Assembly: GCA_916048095.2 (NCBI GenBank)
Contig: OU696595.1
Location: 1,349,295-1,413,294 of the forward strand
DNA from: Sacculina carcini
Lineage: Eukaryota; Arthropoda; Thecostraca; Sacculinidae
DNA length: 64,000 nt
Direction: 5' to 3'
Shown: one piece after another, positions 1-10,123 of the stretch
Position numbering within the stretch: the first letter of the stretch is position 1
How the letters are laid out: each line of letters starts with the position of its first letter
Notes under the pieces: generated by a model
The model's database searches: none
What the model was told of the DNA's origin: nothing
The model's input: only the letters and a program-made list of their open reading frames with translations
Translations under genes and position numbers: made by a program

Positions 1-296
1 CAGACGAACGGGTCCACGCAACTGATGGCGAACACGTGAGACATCGCAGTCGGTGCGGTAGTACAGCCGTGTTAAAACGGAGTGTGGGTCCATTGGCATG
101 TAGCTCTCGTGTGTTTTATCCTGCGGGGACAAAATAATGCACAGGCGACAAAAAACTATTGGCTATGAAAATGTTTCGTCACATGCTTGAGGGTCGCCCA
201 GGCCTGCATGTACTAACCGACCACACGCCGTCAATATACGCCTTTACTAGCAGCATCGAAAAATCGTCACGTGTGCAGCGGCATGTGACGCGATAT

Positions 297-476
297 ATGT
301 GGTTACATGTGGTTACATGTGGTTACATGTGGTTACATGTGGTTACATGTGGTTACATGTGGTTACATGTGGTTACATGTGGTTACATGTGGTTACATGT
401 GTTCACATGTGGTTACATGTGGTTACATGTGGTTACATGTGGTTACATGTGGTTACATGTGGTTACATGTTGTCAC
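297..476. repeat. Minisatellite, 10-bp unit
   Basis: About 18 head-to-tail copies of a decamer reading ATGTGGTTAC, with one variant copy (gttc) near 400. All three forward frames stay open through it only because the unit contains no stop codon, so the cysteine/valine-rich frames here are not evidence of a protein. Confidence 0.97.
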
Positions 477-750
477 ATACTCTTATGAGCAGCCATACAT
501 ACACTTATGAGCAACCATACATACTCTTATGAGCAACCATACATACTATTATGAGTAAGCATACATACTCTTATGAGCAACCATACATACTCTTATGAGC
601 AACCATACATACTATTATGAGCAACCATACATACTCTTATGAGCAGCCATACATACTATTATGAGCAACCATACATACTATTATGAGCAGCCATACATAC
701 TCTTATGAGCAAACATACTTGCACTTATGAGCCACACATACACACATACC
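477..750. repeat. Minisatellite, roughly 21-25-bp unit
   Basis: Some twelve imperfect copies of a unit built on CATACTCTTATGAGCAACCA. Variants alternate tctt/tatt and aacc/agcc. The array directly abuts the decamer array and ends where the decayed hAT-like element starts. Confidence 0.93.
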
Positions 751-950
751 CTTATGAGTAGAGCTATCAAAAATGTAATCTAAAAATATAAAAATTAACC
801 TCATTTTCAGGAAAAAGTTACCTGAAAAAGTAACCTAAAATTATTCATGTGCTCCTTCGAAAAACTCTTGTTAATGCCCACAAAGCTTATTTTCTCCTCA
901 TAGGTTTTGGTGACATTTCTACAACAAAACACCAAAAACATCCCAATACG

Positions 951-1126
951 TGTAGTGTGTGCCTACACCGCCAGAGGGCGCGAGGGTACTAGGCGTGGGT
1001 GACGCTAACGGCCGTCAGCCAGTGTGTGTACAGCAGTGGTGGTGTGTGTGTCGTGGCCTTGTATCATTCTATTGTTGTTGTATTGTTATTGTTATTGTTG
1101 TGTTGAGTGCTATAATATATCGTACA
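951..1126 (+). repeat. 5' LTR of element 1
   Basis: 176 bp, matching 5508-5683 with a constant offset of 4557 and no difference that I could see. It starts TGTAGTGTG and ends ATATATCGTACA. The last base is also the A of the gag-pol start codon. Confidence 0.96.
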
Positions 1127-4100
1127 TGGCGCAGCCGCTGCGAGACGAACAACAGCAGAAGCTGGACCAGCTCACAGAGTTGGTGACTCAGCTCGCTCGC
1201 CAGCAGCTTGTAATGGCAGCCCCCGCCAGCTCGCCTGCAGTCGCCCCACACACCATGGCTCATTGTCAGCCACCAGCCCGTCTGGCCTACGCCGCATCGG
1301 CAGCCGACTTCACCTCCTGGAAGGAGCGCGTGCTGGCGTACACCACACTGTCAGGCAGTGATAGCCTGAGCCCTGCCCAGCAGCAAGCGCTGCTCACGAC
1401 ACTGCTGGACGACGAGTGGTGCCGCGTCATCCGCCACTCACTGACGCTGCCGGCGACGGCTGATTTGCCCGCCTGTATCCGCCTATTGGAGGAGCATCAG
1501 CAGTCGCGGCAGAATGTGCTTGTGGAACGCCGGCGATTTTTCACCCGCCGTCAGCGGGACGGCGAGAATGTGGGCGAATGTCTGCGCTCTCTGCGAGAAA
1601 TTGCCGCCAGCTGCGATTTTTGCCCTGCCTGCCGCGACGAGCGTCTTCGCGATCAGTTAGTGATGGGGACAGCCGACTCTGCTGCCCTGCACCAACTCCT
1701 GCAGGTCGCACACAAAGACCTGACGCTGAAAAAGGCAACGCAGGTATGTCAAACGGCTGAGTCGGCCCGCCAGGACGCTGCAGCCATGCGGAACACCGGA
1801 CCCGATGTGGCTGATTCTTCTGCTCCCCGCGCAGAGGTCGCCGCTGTAAGCCATCTGCAACCGCGCATGTGCGACGCGCATGCGCACAGCAATGACTCCG
1901 TCCCGTGTGTCCGCTGTGGTGGGCACCACCAGACAGTACCGTGCCGCGCTGCGGAGAGCATGTGTCGTCGCTGTGGAAAACGCGGGCATTACTCGCGCGT
2001 CTGTCGCTCATCGCAGCTCGGTACCCGCCGTCGTAGAGATAATTTTCTCCGCGACGTCGCCGATGTTGCCGATGAAGTTGATGATGAGAACACACTAGAT
2101 ATGTGCCCGTATATCGGTGATGTAGTTGATGGCCAAAAACACACGCGCTTAACCGCCGTTCACATTGCCGTTTCCGCAGAGGGCCGCGCGCCGCGCGAGA
2201 TCAAGTGGCGATGCGACTCTGGCGCCGATGTGTCTGTAATTGACGCTGGGGTTGCGAAGCAGCTCGGAGTGGCCGCCAGTAGCTTGCGCCCACCGTCGTC
2301 GCGCCTGCGTGTTGCCAACGGTCAGTTGCTGCTGTGTCTGGGCACGTGCGAGGCAGTCTTGCGACTCGGTGATGCATCCTGCCGCTCCACTCTGTACGTG
2401 GTGCCGTCAGTGCGCTGTGCTCTGCTCTGCTGGCGAGACGCAGTGGAGCTGCGTCTACTGCACCGGGCGTTCCCTCGGCAGATGTCTCGCGAACAGCACC
2501 TGCAGCAGGTGGCCGCTGGACCAGCAGCCGTTCAACAATGCCCGCGCTGGACCAACACAACTCAGCCAACAGCGGCGGACCGTCGTGCGCACAGCGAGCA
2601 GCTTATAGCGGCCTTCCCTCGTGTGTTCTCCACGGACGGTCCTCTGCGGGAGATGAAAGGCGGGGCAATGCGGATCGATCTGCGCGATGAAGCGGTGCCG
2701 TACAACGTGACGGCTCCTCGCTCCGTGCCGTTCTGTCATCGCGCCCAGGCACAACAGCAGCTGGAGCTGCTTCAGCAGCAGGGCGTAATCGAGCCGGTCT
2801 CCCACCCGACAGATTGGTGCTCACCCATCGTCGTTGTCGGCAAGCGCAAGGCAGACGGCACGCCAAACGGCTGTCGGCTCACGGTGGACTTCACACGCCT
2901 CAACCGCTTCGTTCGCCGGCCTACACATCCGGTTCGCTCGCCTGTGGAGGCTGTCAGCAGTATGGGCCTCGGCAATCGGTGGTTCACCCAGGTGGACGCA
3001 TTACAAGGGTACTTTCAGGTGCCCTTGCGGCGCGAGCACCGAGACCTCACCACCTTCATCACCCCGTGGGGCCGATTCAGGTTCTGTCGCGCGCCTATGG
3101 GCCTGGTCTCCAGCGGCGACGAGTTCAACCGACGCGGCGACGTCGCCTTGTCTGGCCTACCCGACTCCTGCAAGATCGTGGACGACGTGCTGGTGTATAC
3201 CGCCAGCTACGACGAGCATCTGCAGCGAGTCTGGCAGCTGCTACAACGCTTTGACGACGCCGGCGTTACGTTGAACCTGCAAAAATTTATGTTCGCCGCC
3301 ACTTCCGCCAATTTCTGTGGATTCCACATCAACGCCTCTGGATTCACCGTCGACCACAAGAAAATTCGAGCCCTCGCAGAATTTCCCGCACCGACGGACC
3401 TTACATCCCTGCGGTCCTTTCTCGGTTTGGCGAACCAGTTCGGTGACTTCTCGGACTCCATCGCCTCCGCTGCTGAGCCCCTGCGCCAGCTGCTTCGCAA
3501 AGGCGTTGAGTGGCAGTGGACAACACAGCACGATGCGGCTTTCACGGCGGTCAAGCGCGCGTTGGCCAGCCCTCCTGTGCTTGGTCACTTCGACCCAACG
3601 CGGCCCACAATGCTGGAGACGGATGCAGCACGTGAGAAAGGTCTCGGATTCGTTCTTCGCCAGCGGGATGATCAAGGCCGTTGGCAGCTGATCCAGTGTG
3701 GGTCGCGATTTGTGTCCGACACCGAAAGCAGGTATGCTGTGTGTGAGCTGGAGATGCTGGCAGTTGTGTGGGCATGTCAGAAATGCCATCAGTATCTGGC
3801 TGGCCTCCCCACGTTCAGTGTGGTCACCGATCACAAGCCTCTCGTTCCGATACTGAACGAGAAGGCACTCGGAGACATCTCCAACCCGCGCCTGCAACGT
3901 ATGCGACAGCGTCTGCTGCACTTGACTTTTGTCGCTAGCTGGAGACCGGGTGCAAAGCACAACATCGCCGACGCTCTGTCGCGCGCACCTTCCCAGCCTG
4001 CTGATGCTGACGCTGACGTTGACGAGTGCTCGTCTGGATTCTTCGTCCAGACGCTGGACGCGTTCACAGACGCAGACGACCTGGGTCATCGCACGTCACC

Positions 4101-5499
4101 GATTGACACCACCCTGGAGGCGGTGCGAGCTGCATCTCTGGCCGACGATGAGTGTCGCCAATTGATGACGTACGTGCTGGGCGGTTTCCCTCAGCACAAA
4201 CATCTGCTGCCCGCCAGTCTCCACCCATTCTGGGGCGTGCGCGACCAGCTCACTGCGGACCATGGGCTGATCCTGGTCGGCTGCCGCCTGCTTGTGCCCA
4301 GGTGTTTGCGGAAGGACACCCTCCGTCGGCTCCACGACGGTCACCAGGGGCAGGCCAGGACTGTGCAACGCGCACGGCAAACTGTCTTCTGGCCGGGCCT
4401 GAACAACGAAATCGCCACTGCCGTAGCATCGTGCCGAAAATGTCTGCAGTACAAAGACAGCCAGCAAAAAGAGCCATACCTGACGGAACCGCACCCGACA
4501 CGTCCTTTCGAATCGGTGTCCGCGGATTTTTTCCAACACGCAGGGAAGACCTACCTCGTGTACGCGGACCGGTTCTCCAACTGGCCACTGGTGTTCGACT
4601 GTGGCCGTGACACCTCGGCTCATCAGCTGGTGAAGCTGCTACGACATGTGTTCGCCATGACGGGGGTTCCGACCATACTGTCGTCAGACGGCGGTCCACA
4701 GTTCACGGCGCGCCACACGGCCGAATTTCTGCGACTTTGGCACATACGCCATCGTGTCTCCAGTCCGCACTTCCCGTCTTCTAATGGGCACGCTGAGTCC
4801 GCCGTGAAACGGGTGAAGCGGCTCATTCAGAAGGCGGCGCACGACGGGAACATCGACACAGACGCCTTTGTCGCCGGTCTGTTGGAGCTGTGCAACGCGC
4901 CGGGTGCCGATGGTCGCTCCCCCGCGCAGCTTTTGTACGGCCGCCCCGTGTCGTCCGCCGTTCCCGCGCATCCACGCTCGTTTCTGCCGGAGTGGCAGCC
5001 GCCCACCGCTGAGTGCGACCGGCGAGCGGCGAGCTTGCACAACAAGCAGGTCGCCCAATACAACCGGTCGGCTAAGGTGTTGCCGCCGTTGCTGCCCGGC
5101 ACTACGGTGGCTCTCCAGGACCCGACATCCGGTCGCTGGGACCGGACTGGCGTGGTCGCCATGACTGGCCGTCGCCGCCAGTACGCGGTGCGCCTGCCAC
5201 ACGGCGGTCTCTACTGGCGCAACCGTAGACACCTGCGACCAGCAGCCAACACACCCTCGCCCGTGGTACAGCCGCCGCTCGAAGTGCAGCCGCCGCCATC
5301 TGTTGGCACGGCGCCGCTACCGTCGCAGGAGACCAGAAGCAGACCCGCATCACCGCCGCCGCCGCCGGGGGAGAATGTGGGCGGTACATCGGAGGCCTCA
5401 CGAACCCCGCAATTCCGCCGGAGCGCCCGAACACGCAGACCACCGTCGCATCTGAGCGATTACGTCTGCAGAGCCGACAGCGCCCCCTCCACCACTTGA
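1126..5499 (+). CDS. gag-pol: gag-pol polyprotein of element 1
   Basis: 1457 residues from the ATG at 1126, which spans the LTR/primer-site junction; an earlier in-frame ATG at 1024 lies inside the LTR and is less likely. The gag part has two zinc knuckles (about residues 260-295): CX2CX3HX4C and the canonical CX2CX4HX4C. The aspartic protease has DSGA near residue 363. In RT the YxDD box reads IVDD near 684. RNase H starts at the LETDAA block (about 829). The integrase has an HHCC finger (about 1068-1106) and a D,D-35-E core with the last two residues near 1187 and 1223, followed by a basic C-terminal domain and a proline-rich tail. Gag and pol are fused without a frameshift. No nonsense change is visible, so the protein could be active. 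The stop TGA lies 8 bases before the 3' LTR. Confidence 0.96.
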   Translation: MAQPLRDEQQQKLDQLTELVTQLARQQLVMAAPASSPAVAPHTMAHCQPPARLAYAASAADFTSWKERVLAYTTLSGSDSLSPAQQQALLTTLLDDEWCRVIRHSLTLPATADLPACIRLLEEHQQSRQNVLVERRRFFTRRQRDGENVGECLRSLREIAASCDFCPACRDERLRDQLVMGTADSAALHQLLQVAHKDLTLKKATQVCQTAESARQDAAAMRNTGPDVADSSAPRAEVAAVSHLQPRMCDAHAHSNDSVPCVRCGGHHQTVPCRAAESMCRRCGKRGHYSRVCRSSQLGTRRRRDNFLRDVADVADEVDDENTLDMCPYIGDVVDGQKHTRLTAVHIAVSAEGRAPREIKWRCDSGADVSVIDAGVAKQLGVAASSLRPPSSRLRVANGQLLLCLGTCEAVLRLGDASCRSTLYVVPSVRCALLCWRDAVELRLLHRAFPRQMSREQHLQQVAAGPAAVQQCPRWTNTTQPTAADRRAHSEQLIAAFPRVFSTDGPLREMKGGAMRIDLRDEAVPYNVTAPRSVPFCHRAQAQQQLELLQQQGVIEPVSHPTDWCSPIVVVGKRKADGTPNGCRLTVDFTRLNRFVRRPTHPVRSPVEAVSSMGLGNRWFTQVDALQGYFQVPLRREHRDLTTFITPWGRFRFCRAPMGLVSSGDEFNRRGDVALSGLPDSCKIVDDVLVYTASYDEHLQRVWQLLQRFDDAGVTLNLQKFMFAATSANFCGFHINASGFTVDHKKIRALAEFPAPTDLTSLRSFLGLANQFGDFSDSIASAAEPLRQLLRKGVEWQWTTQHDAAFTAVKRALASPPVLGHFDPTRPTMLETDAAREKGLGFVLRQRDDQGRWQLIQCGSRFVSDTESRYAVCELEMLAVVWACQKCHQYLAGLPTFSVVTDHKPLVPILNEKALGDISNPRLQRMRQRLLHLTFVASWRPGAKHNIADALSRAPSQPADADADVDECSSGFFVQTLDAFTDADDLGHRTSPIDTTLEAVRAASLADDECRQLMTYVLGGFPQHKHLLPASLHPFWGVRDQLTADHGLILVGCRLLVPRCLRKDTLRRLHDGHQGQARTVQRARQTVFWPGLNNEIATAVASCRKCLQYKDSQQKEPYLTEPHPTRPFESVSADFFQHAGKTYLVYADRFSNWPLVFDCGRDTSAHQLVKLLRHVFAMTGVPTILSSDGGPQFTARHTAEFLRLWHIRHRVSSPHFPSSNGHAESAVKRVKRLIQKAAHDGNIDTDAFVAGLLELCNAPGADGRSPAQLLYGRPVSSAVPAHPRSFLPEWQPPTAECDRRAASLHNKQVAQYNRSAKVLPPLLPGTTVALQDPTSGRWDRTGVVAMTGRRRQYAVRLPHGGLYWRNRRHLRPAANTPSPVVQPPLEVQPPPSVGTAPLPSQETRSRPASPPPPPGENVGGTSEASRTPQFRRSARTRRPPSHLSDYVCRADSAPSTT
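1127..1144 (+). promoter_or_regulatory. Primer-binding site of element 1
   Basis: The sequence right after the 5' LTR begins TGGCGCAGCC, the TGG typical of a tRNA 3' CCA complement. The following C-GCAGC fits a serine tRNA (discriminator G), as used by some insect Ty3-like elements; the tRNA identity is inference. The same ten bases follow the 5' LTR of element 3. Confidence 0.8.
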
Positions 5500-5507
5500 A
5501 GGGGAGA
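5497..5507 (+). promoter_or_regulatory. Polypurine tract of element 1
   Basis: The run GAAGGGGAGA ends exactly at the 3' LTR boundary and overlaps the gag-pol stop codon. This is the expected plus-strand primer position. Confidence 0.85.
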
Positions 5508-5683
5508 TGTAGTGTGTGCCTACACCGCCAGAGGGCGCGAGGGTACTAGGCGTGGGTGACGCTAACGGCCGTCAGCCAGTGTGTGTACAGCAGTGGTGGT
5601 GTGTGTGTCGTGGCCTTGTATCATTCTATTGTTGTTGTATTGTTATTGTTATTGTTGTGTTGAGTGCTATAATATATCGTACA
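5508..5683 (+). repeat. 3' LTR of element 1
   Basis: Second copy of the 176-bp LTR, followed by the ATACG target duplication at 5684-5688. Confidence 0.96.
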
Positions 5684-6120
5684 ATACGGACAGAAAACAA
5701 AGCTAATGCATTAATTTATATTCATCAAGACACTCAAATTTATGAACTGCATAATTATTTCATATGACTGTGCGGTACCTTTGTCGAGTTGTCACGTAAT
5801 TCAGCTTGTTTCTGCGAGTCAATATGTATGTCTGTGTGTGCGTGAACATTGTTCGTGTGTTTGTGCTCACGTCTGCATGTGAGAATAATTTGCTGAATAT
5901 TATTATAAGGGGTACTGATTTGACTCTTGAGCTTAACCTTGGGAAAATGACACAGTCTCACGCTGCAAACATCCCATGATATTTCCCGTCTCGTGCATAT
6001 TGATAAGTGTTACTGTGTAGTATCGAGTATAAAGAGCTCATACATTGTACTATCCCACACTCCAAACATGTACTCTGGCTCATGTCAATTTCTTAATATG
6101 AAGAGAATCAATCCAGCGTA

Positions 6121-6670
6121 TCTGTAGTGTCTATGGTGATCCATTATTGTCTCTCATATTGTGTTAGTTGCGTTTATGCGCTCATTGAGACGATGAAGTG
6201 TAACTGGTCAGCCAATCGTGTAATCGCAATGTAAAATCGTGTAAATCGTAAATCGTGTAAATCGAGCCTCACGCTCTTATGCGACAATTATTCTGCATAT
6301 AGATTGTCTGATGTGTATTGGCTTATTATTATGCATAGTGAATGTTGGTGCCGTTAAAACTATACTGTCATCACTATCTAATGCGTGTGTGTTTGTGTTT
6401 ATCACTCTGTTTGAGTAGCAAAGGACCTAATGGCCCAGCTCGGTGAGTAATTGTTCTATACAACCAATGATCATACACATTTTGTCATTAAAATGACGGT
6501 TTCAGCCCGGGCGACATGTTTGAGGGCATCATCTACGACATAAACACACAGACACACATACACATACTCGTGTTACGCGAAGCTCGTTCAGACCGCGCAC
6601 ATAACAAAGAGCGGTGTAGCACATCAGATATATTATAAATACACAGTAACAATAGTACAAAGAATATCAC
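6121..6670. other. No gene recognised
   Basis: AT-rich unique-looking sequence. It holds a few short internal repeats (AATCGTGTAAATCGTAAATCG around 6232-6265) and no frame with recognisable protein similarity. Confidence 0.5.
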
Positions 6671-6909
6671 AAGGCCGGAGACGAGCAAAACCTCGGCACG
6701 AAGGCCGCGGCACAGAATTCCGTAACAGTGGTGTAGCGAGTCCTCCACTGAAACAGCTACTGCACCGTTACAAATAATACAGATAATAATCGCGCAATAA
6801 ATATCAAAGGCCGGAGACCAGCAAAACCTCGGCACGAAGGCCGCGGCACAGAATTCCGTAACAGTGGTGTAGCGAGTCCTCCACTGAAACAGCTACTGCA
6901 CCGTTACAA
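6671..6909. repeat. Direct repeat, 103-bp unit twice
   Basis: Copies at 6671-6773 and 6807-6909 (period 136 bp) differ by about one base (acgag versus accag). The sequences just after each copy are also related. The unit is GC-richer than its surroundings, includes GGCCGGAGAC and has no clear coding frame. Confidence 0.93.
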
Positions 6910-7269
6910 GAAATACAGGTAATATCCTAGGCCAATGCGCGGCAATCGCAACGAGCACGTTGTCCAACACAATGTGTCGGACGATGCTCGGGTCGAACTG
7001 ACACAAGGCGAGCGAGACACAGAGAGTAGCCCTGTCAGTCAAGCTATTTCCAAAGTCCCAGTCAAACTGCCCGCGCACCGAGGCGACGGGACTTGAATAA
7101 ACTTGGCCGTGCGTGTGCATCGACCCGACCGCCTATGAACATTGGAACACAATTGGCCAGGCAATAGCAAAAGACAAATGTAGCCACCCGATTGGTAGCT
7201 ATGTGATCACGCCAGCACGTAGGCTAATGTGATTGGCTGAACTATTTTCGCAAGCTAACACGCACACAC

Positions 7270-7503
7270 ACGTCACCTAACCTACATGGAATATTCTAGA
7301 ACGCATGCCACACAAACATACAGACACATGCGGCACATACATAGAAACACATACGCACACGTATACACATGCAACAAGCGTGTTTGCTGGTTGTACGCAG
7401 ACACACGTCACCTAACCTACACCGAACATTCTGGAAGGCAAGCCAAACGAACATACAAACACGTGCGGCACATACATATAAACGCATACGCGCACGCATA
7501 AAC
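7270..7503. repeat. Tandem duplication, about 134-bp period
   Basis: The segment from CACGTCACCTAACCTACA to the run of ACATACGCACAC near 7365 is repeated from about 7404 with around 15% differences. It sits beside CA-rich DNA; no gene is seen. Confidence 0.8.
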
Positions 7504-7989
7504 ATTTAAATATACACACATTTATACAATAAATAAAATATGCATGACACGCCACACTCGTATAGGCTGGCATAAATACACACTAATATGCTGATATGCT
7601 CCCGTATTAATGTTTGTTGCATAATAGTGGATATTGTTTGCACGCAAACGTATAAGTAGCATGGAATTATACAAGCAAAACTTGCATTAACCATCAACAG
7701 TTGAGCTCAATTCTAAGTAAGTGAAATCAAAAATCATTTTTTACTTGAACTATTTGATGAACAGAACCCTATATATCAACGTCTTGTCGAGGGAAAAACA
7801 GTATCTAGATCGGGATGAAATCGCGTCTACGCAGCAACAATTAACAAGCTATGCTAAAACAGCCAATATAACAAATATTACGAAATAAACATTGCCAATA
7901 TTGGTTAAGCTATGCCAAACCAGCCAATATTACAATATTACAATATTACTTAATAAACCTCATAACTTCATCCACTCAATCAACGTACA

Positions 7990-8150
7990 TCCGGTGTGTG
8001 TGTTTGTGTATGCGCGTGTGTGCATGGGCATGTTTGTATGTGTATATGTTTGTATGTGTGTGTATACGCGTGTATGTATGTGTGTGTGTATGTGAATGTA
8101 TGTGTGTGTATGTGTGTCTGTGTGTGCGTGTGTGTGTGTGTGTTGAATAT
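7990..8150. repeat. TG-rich microsatellite
   Basis: Interrupted TGTGTG/TGTATG runs. The open frames through it are a by-product of the repeat. Confidence 0.9.
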
Positions 8151-9190
8151 GTTGTCATGTATAAGCTATATTCGCGGTTCGTGTGCAAGTTTGTGTATGT
8201 GTGTGTACTCTTGAAAGCATATCAGTTGAGTAGTACAGTACACAGTAGTCATTGTCAACCGCTGTCATGAGCGGGATTATTTCTATTTTTCTTCATATAT
8301 ACATGTATACGAACTAATGATATCAACCATGTTCAACTATGGATTAGCAATGCACCTGTGATTCATTTTTCACGACTGAAGCCAGTTGGCGACGAAGTGA
8401 CGAGAAACGCGCAGTGCGCATGTTCTAGCCTTCATAAACTCACCAAGTGTAGCTGATATATAGAAAATACAACAAATGAACTATTTGAAAAATATTCACT
8501 CATATTTGATCACGTTGGCTTAATGGTTGTACATTTTAATTGCAGCGTTAGGTTTCTGAGTACACTGGTTGCGCTCCTTTTACTGGTGGTTTGCTGCTGC
8601 AAACTGTGGTGAGTGAGTTAAATACAGCAATATTACACTAATTTCACGTAATTGTGTTATAAAACCTAGCAGAGTAAGAGCACCAGTCAAATCATACAGC
8701 AAATAAAACACGCAAATTAGTCACCTACCTGTGATATCATGTTCATAAAGCACATTATATGCAAAGACGTCCATTAATAAAAACTGCAGACCAAGCCAGA
8801 ACGGGCGAATCGCTTGAAAACAAACAGAAATAACACTGACAACTCATTGTGATTCATGAATTTTATTAATCTTTTCGTATTTTAATTATTATTGACAACA
8901 ACAACAAATGTATTTGCTACAGCGCACAAAGTATTCGGAGGCGTGAAATAAAACATACCAATGGGCGAGAGAAAAGGAAAATAGAATTAAGTTGCTCGGC
9001 AGGGGAGAGTCAAAATGAGATGACGAAGAAAGTAAACATACAGGGTAATAAGCACTAGGAATATTTCGTGCAGTAAGTGGACAAACATTATACAAGTACA
9101 AGTTTATATACACATACACATGCACGCTCTTATATACGGGCAGTAATGATACAAGTAAAACAGACGAGAGCAACACTGACAGATCCAGAA
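8151..9190. other. No gene recognised
   Basis: AT-rich DNA without a coherent coding frame on either strand, and no terminal repeats that I could define. Confidence 0.5.
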
Positions 9191-9199
9191 CACAATTTT

Positions 9200-9890
9200 G
9201 GAGGGACGCATCTCAAGTGGTAATTATAGAGTTAATGAGCAAAATTATCGAACAAGTTAAAGTAAGTGAGGGCACAAGAAAAAGCAAATAACAATATGAG
9301 GGCTAGTGGCGTCGAAAAGGTGGAGTAAGAGTGGACGGCAATGATAGTAAATATTTGTGCGATGAGATAGAAAAGGACACACAAGTTTTCCACTCCAATA
9401 TGTAAGGAGGTAGATAATTATATACACGAGGAGCAGAGAAAAAGAACGATTTAGCTGATCAGTTGGATGCACGGAGATCAGTAGGGGAGACGAGGGAAAC
9501 AGGCCGACGACTAGAAAGATTGTTGTTACAGGTTAGTGGCGAAGACAGGTAGGCAGGAGGAGAAGACGTGTGAAGAACTTTATATACGAGACAACATAGT
9601 TTAAAGTGGATTCTAAAGACAGCAGGCAGCCAACCTAGTTTGCGAATGTGAGCGGAGGTAAATGTTCTGGGAGGGAGACGTAACACAAATCTGCACGAGA
9701 CGTTGATGATAGACTGGAGGGAGCGAATAGACTTTTGAGGTAGATGAAAACATAAAGGGCTGCAGTAGTCAATACGTTAAAAGATATAAGAATATACAAT
9801 GAGAAGAGCGGATGTTTTGTCAATGTATGGGCGTATAGGGTAAAATTGTCCTAGGGTGACACGGCAGGAACGATTGATGTGAGAGAAAAG
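9200..9890 (-). pseudogene. 3' end of a CR1/L2-like LINE
   Basis: On the minus strand, fragments from about 9830 down to 9230 read like the C-terminal part of LINE ORF2: a leucine-rich segment, then the LRLPPRTFTSAHIRKLGWLP block, then RIHFKLCCLVYKVLHTSSPP. The same motif series is found in LINE B and in the piece at 38.6 kb. Frames shift between the blocks, so it is a dead 5'-truncated copy. No target duplication was found. Confidence 0.8.
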
Positions 9891-10123
9891 TATGCCGAAA
9901 TTTAAAAGTCATAAATTCAACTTGAAAATCCCTACTTTTTTAGAATTAACGAATTTTACACGTTTGCATTGTTAATTTGCCTATTATAATGGTTATGTCA
10001 ATTTAACAACCACCAATTTAAAGATCATTTCATGCTCTTTCTGACGATATAATTAAACTAAACGTGCTAAGTAGTATTTAACACCAGTAGAAACGAAAAA
10101 TTGAACTACGTAGAAAGATCTGC

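Larger units (their letters stand above)
951..5683 (+). mobile_element. LTR element 1, complete Ty3/gypsy-like retrotransposon
   Basis: A compact 4.7-kb element: two 176-bp LTRs beginning TGTAG and ending GTACA, a primer-binding site directly after the 5' LTR, one uninterrupted gag-pol frame and a purine tract before the 3' LTR. The 5-bp target duplication ATACG is seen at 946-950 and 5684-5688. The LTRs look identical and the ORF has no stop, so this should be the youngest LTR element in the window. Domain order (protease, RT, RNase H, integrase) is that of Ty3/gypsy, and the closest family I recognise is the K02A2.6-like group common in invertebrates. Confidence 0.95.
756..6120. mobile_element. 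Decayed hAT-like non-autonomous element, split by LTR element 1
   Basis: The left part (756-950) starts with a degraded form of the TAGGGCTGTCAAAA terminus and has the same ACCTAAAA- and ACAACAAA-CACCAAAA-rich text as the copies at 54.2-55.9 and 60.0-61.2 kb. The right part resumes at 5684. At 5945-6070 it matches the internal segment of those copies: a tctcacgc block, then GAGCTCA, then CACxCTCCAAACAT. Element 1 sits between the two halves. The copy is strongly diverged and encodes nothing recognisable. The right boundary is approximate. Confidence 0.6.

Noticed and set aside
159-532. Three overlapping 67-109-residue frames rich in Val, Cys, Gly and Tyr
   Set aside because: They are the translation of a decamer minisatellite that has no stop in any forward frame.
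297-750. Regularly spaced repeats resembling a CRISPR array
   Set aside because: The units are head-to-tail without unique spacers, and the genome is eukaryotic.
2201-5443. Many 100-280-residue frames antisense to element 1 gag-pol
   Set aside because: Shadow frames of a GC-rich coding region; no independent motifs.
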